A stretch of 9,078 bases of DNA, taken from positions 1-9,078 of the forward strand of contig JACQTN010000001.1 in the NCBI GenBank assembly GCA_016210785.1, written 5' to 3'. The notes beneath the pieces were generated by a model. The model worked only from the letters and a program-made list of their open reading frames with translations, did not search any database and had not been told where the DNA came from. The stretch's first letter is position 1. The number at the start of each line of letters is the position of its first letter. This DNA comes from Armatimonadota bacterium (GTDB lineage Bacteria > Sysuimicrobiota > Sysuimicrobiia > Sysuimicrobiales > JACQTN01). A program made the translations under genes and the position numbers. Below are positions 5,882 to 9,078 of this stretch, one piece after another.

Positions 5882-7456
5882 CTACTCCTCAAACGACAGT
5901 TCGTAGAACCGCACCGGCCAGACGAAATCCAGCGGGTGCAGCCGGTATCCCTTCACCCGCTTGCGGATGAACTCCACCTTGTCCGGGTTGACCATGTAGA
6001 TGGCCGCGGCGTCGTCCACCAGGATCTCCTGCACCTTGCCCAGCATCTGGCAGCGGCCACCCCGGTCGGGCGTGGCCCGGGCCTTTTGCAGCAGGCCGTC
6101 CACCTCGGCGTTCTTGTAGTACGACCAGTTATACGGCCCGCCCGCGTTCTTGCTGTGGAAGTTCAGCTCGAAGAAGTACACCGGGTCGCCGCTGAAGGCG
6201 CCCATGGCCAGCGGCGCCATGTGGGGCGACGTCTCCACCTTCTTGTGCTGCTCGATGAGCGTGATGAAGGGGAACTCCTGCATCTTCATCTCGACGCCCA
6301 CGCCGCGCAACGCGTCCTGCAGCAGGAGACCGGCCTGCCGGTAGTCTTCGCGGGCCGCGGTGTAGTGGTAGAGCAGCGTGGCGCCGCGCGCGCCGGACTG
6401 TTCGATGAGCGCCTTGCCCTTCGCCGGATCATAGGTCATGGGCGGGCGCCTGTCGGTGTAGCACTCCAGCCCCGGCGCCAGGAATCCGCGCGGCACGCGG
6501 CCGAATCCGCCCAGCACTTTCTTCGCCATGCCCGGGTAGTCGAACAGGTAGGTGAGGCCCTGGCGAAACTTCTTGTTGTCCAGCGGCGGCTTCTGGGTGT
6601 TGAGGCTGAAGATCGCCGTCTCCGAGGCCGGGCCGGTCACGAATTGCAGGCCCGCGTTTCTCTTCAGTCGCTCCACGTCCTGCGGCAGGATGGGGTTGGA
6701 GTGCATGTCGATCTCCAGCCGCTCCAGCATCTGCATCATCGTGGCGTGCTCGGGCACGATGACGATCTTTACCTGGTCCAGGTGCCGGCCGCTCCATCCC
6801 CGCCAGTAGCCTGCGAACCGGTCGAGCTGGATGAACTGGTTGTGCTCCCAGCGCGTGATGCGGTATGGTCCCGTGCCGGCCGTGTTCTCGGCCAGCCACT
6901 TCTGGGCGAAGTCGCCGCCCTCGTCGTGCTCCTTGATCGCCTTGGGCGACACGATGGGGACCTTGGCCAGGCTGTACAGGAAGTACACGTCGGGCGCGTT
7001 CAGCTTGATGGTGACGGTGTAACGGTCCACCACCTGGACTTCCGTGTTCGCCACCAGCCGGTGCACGCCGATGGTCACCTTCCTCAGGCGGTCCCAGGTG
7101 GCGCGCACCGCCTCGGCGTCAAACTCTGCGCCGTCACTGAACTTGACGCCCCGGCGGAGCTTGAAGGTCCACGCGGAGCGATCGGCCGACGGCGTCCATG
7201 ACTCGGCCAGGGACGGCTCGATCTGCGCCGCGCCGAACTTCTCCTGCACCAGCCCCTCGTAGGCGCTGCGCAGGACCTTCAGCGTGTACTGCTCGTTCCC
7301 GCCCGCGGGATCGAAGGACTTGGGCTCCAGACGCATGCCGTAGATCAGCGCCTGGGGCGGTCGCGGCGCCGCGGACGGTGCGGACGCGAGTCCTGCCACC
7401 AGGACGACCAGTGAGAGCAGACAAGCCGGCACCCACCACAGGATACGACCGGACAT
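5882..7456 (-). CDS. Family-5 (DppA/OppA-like) solute-binding protein
   Basis: An exported binding protein of 524 residues, the usual length for SBP family 5, which captures peptides, nickel chelates or similar solutes and hands them to the DppBC-type permeases. The signal peptide (MSGRILWWVPACLLSLVVLV, then AGLASAPSAA) lacks a lipobox, so release by signal peptidase I is likely. Family features are IYGMRLEPKSFDPAGGNEQ near the mature N-terminus, SAYEGLVQ, then LAESWTPSADRSAWTFKLR and GVKFSDGAEFDAEAV, and NTAGTGPYRITRWEHN in the middle. An ATG at 7462 also opens the frame, but the ATG at 7456 has the GAGGGGGG ribosome binding site at a proper 6-nt distance, whereas the first ATG abuts it. It is the first gene of the binding protein-permease-permease operon. 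Confidence 0.93.
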   Translation of the reverse strand: MSGRILWWVPACLLSLVVLVAGLASAPSAAPRPPQALIYGMRLEPKSFDPAGGNEQYTLKVLRSAYEGLVQEKFGAAQIEPSLAESWTPSADRSAWTFKLRRGVKFSDGAEFDAEAVRATWDRLRKVTIGVHRLVANTEVQVVDRYTVTIKLNAPDVYFLYSLAKVPIVSPKAIKEHDEGGDFAQKWLAENTAGTGPYRITRWEHNQFIQLDRFAGYWRGWSGRHLDQVKIVIVPEHATMMQMLERLEIDMHSNPILPQDVERLKRNAGLQFVTGPASETAIFSLNTQKPPLDNKKFRQGLTYLFDYPGMAKKVLGGFGRVPRGFLAPGLECYTDRRPPMTYDPAKGKALIEQSGARGATLLYHYTAAREDYRQAGLLLQDALRGVGVEMKMQEFPFITLIEQHKKVETSPHMAPLAMGAFSGDPVYFFELNFHSKNAGGPYNWSYYKNAEVDGLLQKARATPDRGGRCQMLGKVQEILVDDAAAIYMVNPDKVEFIRKRVKGYRLHPLDFVWPVRFYELSFEE

Positions 7457-7478
7457 CTCCATCCCCCCTCGACTGAGC

Positions 7479-7524
7479 GTGACCCAGCGATGCGCTCTCA
7501 GGTCCCATTCGGCGGGTGGGTCAC
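7479..7524 (-). promoter_or_regulatory. Foldable leader element before the binding-protein gene
   Basis: A perfect 8-bp inverted repeat, GTGACCCA (7479-7486) and TGGGTCAC (7517-7524), encloses 30 nt. In the minus-strand RNA the interior could form CCC-GCCGAAU-GGG and GCG-CAU-CGC hairpins, each next to the outer stem and joined by ACCUGAGA: a small three-way junction. It ends 22 nt before the start codon. A competing pairing of CUGAG in the element with CUCAG just downstream (plus-strand CTGAG at 7473-7477) is possible. It matches no riboswitch class that I know. It could also be a protein operator, or chance. Confidence 0.35.
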
Positions 7525-7614
7525 TCTCTTCCTGCCACGTCCGCCTGGGCGATGGTGGGGATCGACACGACGGGGTGACGTTTCGGGCCGCCGCACGGCG
7601 CCTGCGCTGGAAGC

Positions 7615-7648
7615 CGCGCGCCCTGCCCGGGATCGGGCAGGGCGCGCG
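7615..7648 (-). terminator. Strong GC-rich hairpin after the four-helix protein gene
   Basis: A perfect 14-bp stem (CGCGCGCCCTGCCC paired with GGGCAGGGCGCGCG) closes a 6-nt GGGATC loop. It lies 28 nt past the TGA of the small membrane protein gene and upstream of the family-5 importer operon, where a terminator would insulate the two units. There is no T-run on either side, so termination would depend on the hairpin alone or on Rho; the stem is strong enough to be significant. Confidence 0.6.
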
Positions 7649-7676
7649 CAGGCGTTCTCCGGGTTCGGAGGAGCTC

Positions 7677-8036
7677 TCAGGACTCCCCTTTCGACATCCA
7701 GATCCACACCGCCAGGGCGATGTTGATGATCAGAGGAGCGATAACGTTGCGCGGCGTGTACAGCCCCCGCAACCACCCCCACAGCAGGAAGACCGCGCCG
7801 ATGATCAGCGCGATCACCAGCGCCTGCGCCAGGCCGCCGTACTTGTTGGGGTCCTTGGACGTGGCCCAGACCACGACCCCGAAGCCGAAAAAGAGACCCG
7901 ACAGGACCAGGAGGATGCCCGGGTCTTTGACCTCATAGCCGAACACGCCCTGGACGAGTGAGGGAGAAAGTGTGCAGAGCCCGAGGAGAAACAGATAAAT
8001 GGCGTCCACCATCAGAGGCGTCCGCAATCTCTCCAT
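7677..8036 (-). CDS. Small four-helix membrane protein, unknown function
   Basis: A 119-residue protein that is almost entirely membrane-embedded. Four hydrophobic segments are clear at about residues 8-30, 40-58, 68-88 and 97-115, with charged linkers (YEVKDPG at 34-40, SKDPNKYGG at 60-68, RGLYTPRN at 90-97) and a short polar tail. The start is the second of two nearby ATGs: AGGAGGTG is 8 nt from the ATG at 8036 but abuts the one at 8042. I do not recognise a named family, and no catalytic or metal motif is visible. It lies downstream of the 57-bp repeats and upstream of a strong hairpin, so it is probably transcribed alone. Helix count and size fit small accessory membrane proteins, but no function can be claimed. 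Confidence 0.85.
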   Translation of the reverse strand: MERLRTPLMVDAIYLFLLGLCTLSPSLVQGVFGYEVKDPGILLVLSGLFFGFGVVVWATSKDPNKYGGLAQALVIALIIGAVFLLWGWLRGLYTPRNVIAPLIINIALAVWIWMSKGES

Positions 8037-8133
8037 TCCCATCACCTCCTGCGTGTGTGCATCCGCAAGCGGACCGTCCTGTTGCGCCGGGACGCTCCGT
8101 CGTCGTGCCGGGTCAGGGCCGTGGCAGACCGCT
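8037..8133 (-). promoter_or_regulatory. 5' region of the four-helix protein gene
   Basis: This holds the AGGAGGTG ribosome binding site (8043-8050) and a small inverted repeat TCCGC-AA-GCGGA (8062-8073) just upstream of it. No convincing -10/-35 pair is visible, which is common in GC-rich genomes. Confidence 0.3.
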
Positions 8134-8254
8134 CGCCTCCGTTTCACTTTGCGTACGCGTGACGTCGCCGAAGTCTCCCCGGACTCACGGCGCCTCCGTC
8201 TCAGTCTGCGTACGCGTGACGTTTGCTATGTCTCCCCGAACTCACGGCGCCTCC
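8134..8254. repeat. 57-bp tandem repeat, two copies plus the start of a third
   Basis: Unit 1 is 8134-8190 and unit 2 is 8191-8247. They align without gaps with 48 of 57 identical positions by eye, and the first 7 nt of a third unit (CGCCTCC) follow at 8248-8254. The most conserved core is TGCGTACGCGTGACGT together with GTCTCCCCG and ACTCACGG. Differences cluster in a central 8-nt stretch. The core carries the perfect palindrome GCGTACGC (8151-8158 and 8208-8215). The unit is a whole number of codons, but the region lies between two minus-strand genes and no gene uses it. It could be a duplicated operator or a simple tandem duplication. Confidence 0.8.
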
Positions 8255-8266
8255 TCAGGCCGCCGT
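8244..8266 (-). terminator. Hairpin at the end of the M24 peptidase gene
   Basis: ACGGCG (8244-8249) pairs with CGCCGT (8261-8266); the inner CCT and AGG extend the stem with one bulged C, leaving a CCTC loop. It begins at the stop codon of the M24 gene and runs into the repeat region. No T-run follows, so it is only a candidate terminator. Confidence 0.3.
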
Positions 8267-9078
8267 CACCGGATCTCGGGCAGCTCGTTCGAAGCCATGA
8301 GGTCGGTCCACTGCTCCGGACCGTGGTCGGTGAGCAGGAACATCTCTTCCAGCTGCACCGCGCCCACGCCCTGGATGCGGTCCTTGACCTCCACGCACAG
8401 CACCATGCCTGCCCGCAGCACGAGGTCGCTGCCGGTGGTCATCACCGGCTCCTCCACCACCTGGTATCCGGTGCTGTGCCCCGCATACCGGTAGGTGTAG
8501 GACGCGCCGTGCGTCTTCACGGCGCGCAGGTACTTCTCGTAGGCCTCGCCCGCCGTCATCCCGGGCCGCACAGCGTGCATGACCTCCTGCTGCACCCCGC
8601 GTGCCCGGCGGTACATGGCCTTCTGCTCTGCGGTGGCCTCCCCGACCACCGCGGTGCGCGCCATGTCCGTGTACAGACCGGAGAAAAACCCCACCATGTC
8701 CACCAGCAGGAGGTCTCCCGGCTGCGCCACCCGGTCGGAAGGATGGTTGTGGGTGCTGTAGGTGCGCTCCGGCCCCGAGGACAGCGTGAGGAACGGAATC
8801 ACGCCCCCGCCCAGGGTCAGCAGCGCGTCCTGCATGCGGGCGTAGATCTGCCGCTCCGTGATCCCGCCCTCCGCGGCGAATGCGAAGGCGATCTGGATCG
8901 CCCGCTCCGCCGCCCGCGTGTGCCGCCGGTGCAGCGCCGTCTCCTGCGGGAGGCGCACCTCCCGGGCGGCGCGGAAGAGGTCGCCGGCGTCTTCGATCTT
9001 TGCCTCTGGCAGAACCTCCGCCAACTCCCGGGCGTCCACCGCGGGCAGGTAGTCCAGTTCCACCCGCAGCGGGCCCCG
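8266..9078 (-). CDS. M24-family (Xaa-Pro aminopeptidase/creatinase fold) protein, N-terminus missing
   Basis: The last 270 residues are present; the N-terminal domain lies beyond the window. The pita-bread catalytic domain is clear. Candidate metal ligands in fragment numbering are Asp127 and Asp138 (LLLVDMVGFFSGLYTDMART, spaced 11 as in E. coli PepP), His201 (YRYAGHSTGY), Glu230 (GMVLCVEVKD) and Glu244 (VQLEEMFLLT). SGPERTYSTHNHPSDR (101-116) matches the substrate-binding His region. The usual GHGxGxxxH pattern is altered: the position 7 after His201, normally His, is Val208. Related enzymes cut Xaa-Pro peptides or hydrolyse small amidines; which applies is unclear. It is on the same strand as the peptide-type importer further downstream, which would suit peptide use. 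Confidence 0.9.
   Translation of the reverse strand, partial: RGPLRVELDYLPAVDARELAEVLPEAKIEDAGDLFRAAREVRLPQETALHRRHTRAAERAIQIAFAFAAEGGITERQIYARMQDALLTLGGGVIPFLTLSSGPERTYSTHNHPSDRVAQPGDLLLVDMVGFFSGLYTDMARTAVVGEATAEQKAMYRRARGVQQEVMHAVRPGMTAGEAYEKYLRAVKTHGASYTYRYAGHSTGYQVVEEPVMTTGSDLVLRAGMVLCVEVKDRIQGVGAVQLEEMFLLTDHGPEQWTDLMASNELPEIR

Noticed and set aside
5090..7201. A 703-codon open frame on the plus strand opposite the binding-protein and DppB-like genes
   Set aside because: It is a shadow produced by high GC in the third codon positions. Its composition is rich in His, Gln, Arg and Gly, it has no domain, and both real genes on the other strand have full family motifs.
7487..7516. TPP or glycine riboswitch, suggested by CCUGAGAG and CGCCGAAUGGG
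   Set aside because: The remaining conserved blocks of both classes are missing and the order of the two motifs does not fit the glycine aptamer.
8134..8254. CRISPR array
   Set aside because: There are only two full units, directly adjacent with no unique spacers between identical repeats, and the differences are scattered point changes.

Overview
The window is GC-rich bacterial DNA with dense, mostly minus-strand genes, strong AGGAGG-type ribosome binding sites, one clear GTG start and one probable CTG start. Gene content (two different ABC importers, an M24 peptidase and a quinone oxidoreductase) suits a free-living heterotroph that takes up organic nutrients. The sequence alone does not fix the phylum; an uncultured high-GC bacterium is the safest statement.

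Layout, in minus-strand order of transcription from the right: (1) the C-terminal 270 codons of an M24-family metallopeptidase (8266-9078, cut by the window edge); (2) a 229-nt intergenic region holding two tandem copies of a 57-bp repeat; (3) a small four-helix membrane protein of unknown function (7677-8036), followed by a 14-bp GC hairpin; (4) an oligopeptide/nickel-type ABC importer made of a family-5 solute-binding protein (5882-7456), a DppB-like permease (4835-5842) and a DppC-like permease (4011-4838), with no ATPase genes here; (5) a PIG3-type NAD(P)H:quinone oxidoreductase (2901-3887). A plus-strand gene for an unrecognised 194-residue protein (2323-2907) converges on the oxidoreductase with a 7-bp overlap. 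Left of it, a 421-nt divergent spacer contains a recognisable relic of a c-di-GMP phosphodiesterase (EAL) domain. Last comes a NitT/TauT-type ABC importer operon on the minus strand: ATPase (1065-1901), permease (257-1084) and the first 33 codons of what is probably its solute-binding protein (1-101, cut by the window edge).

How it may work together: the family-5 importer and the M24 peptidase could form a peptide uptake and breakdown set, but they are separated by the four-helix protein and nothing proves co-regulation. The NitT/TauT importer's substrate cannot be read from the sequence. The 194-residue protein is divergent from that importer and could share its control region.

The most unusual signals are the EAL relic next to a possible CoA-transferase tail, the 57-bp tandem repeat, a compact foldable leader in front of the family-5 binding-protein gene, and an M24 protein that keeps five metal-ligand candidates but lacks a usual active-site histidine. 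I did not find a clear new multi-gene system.
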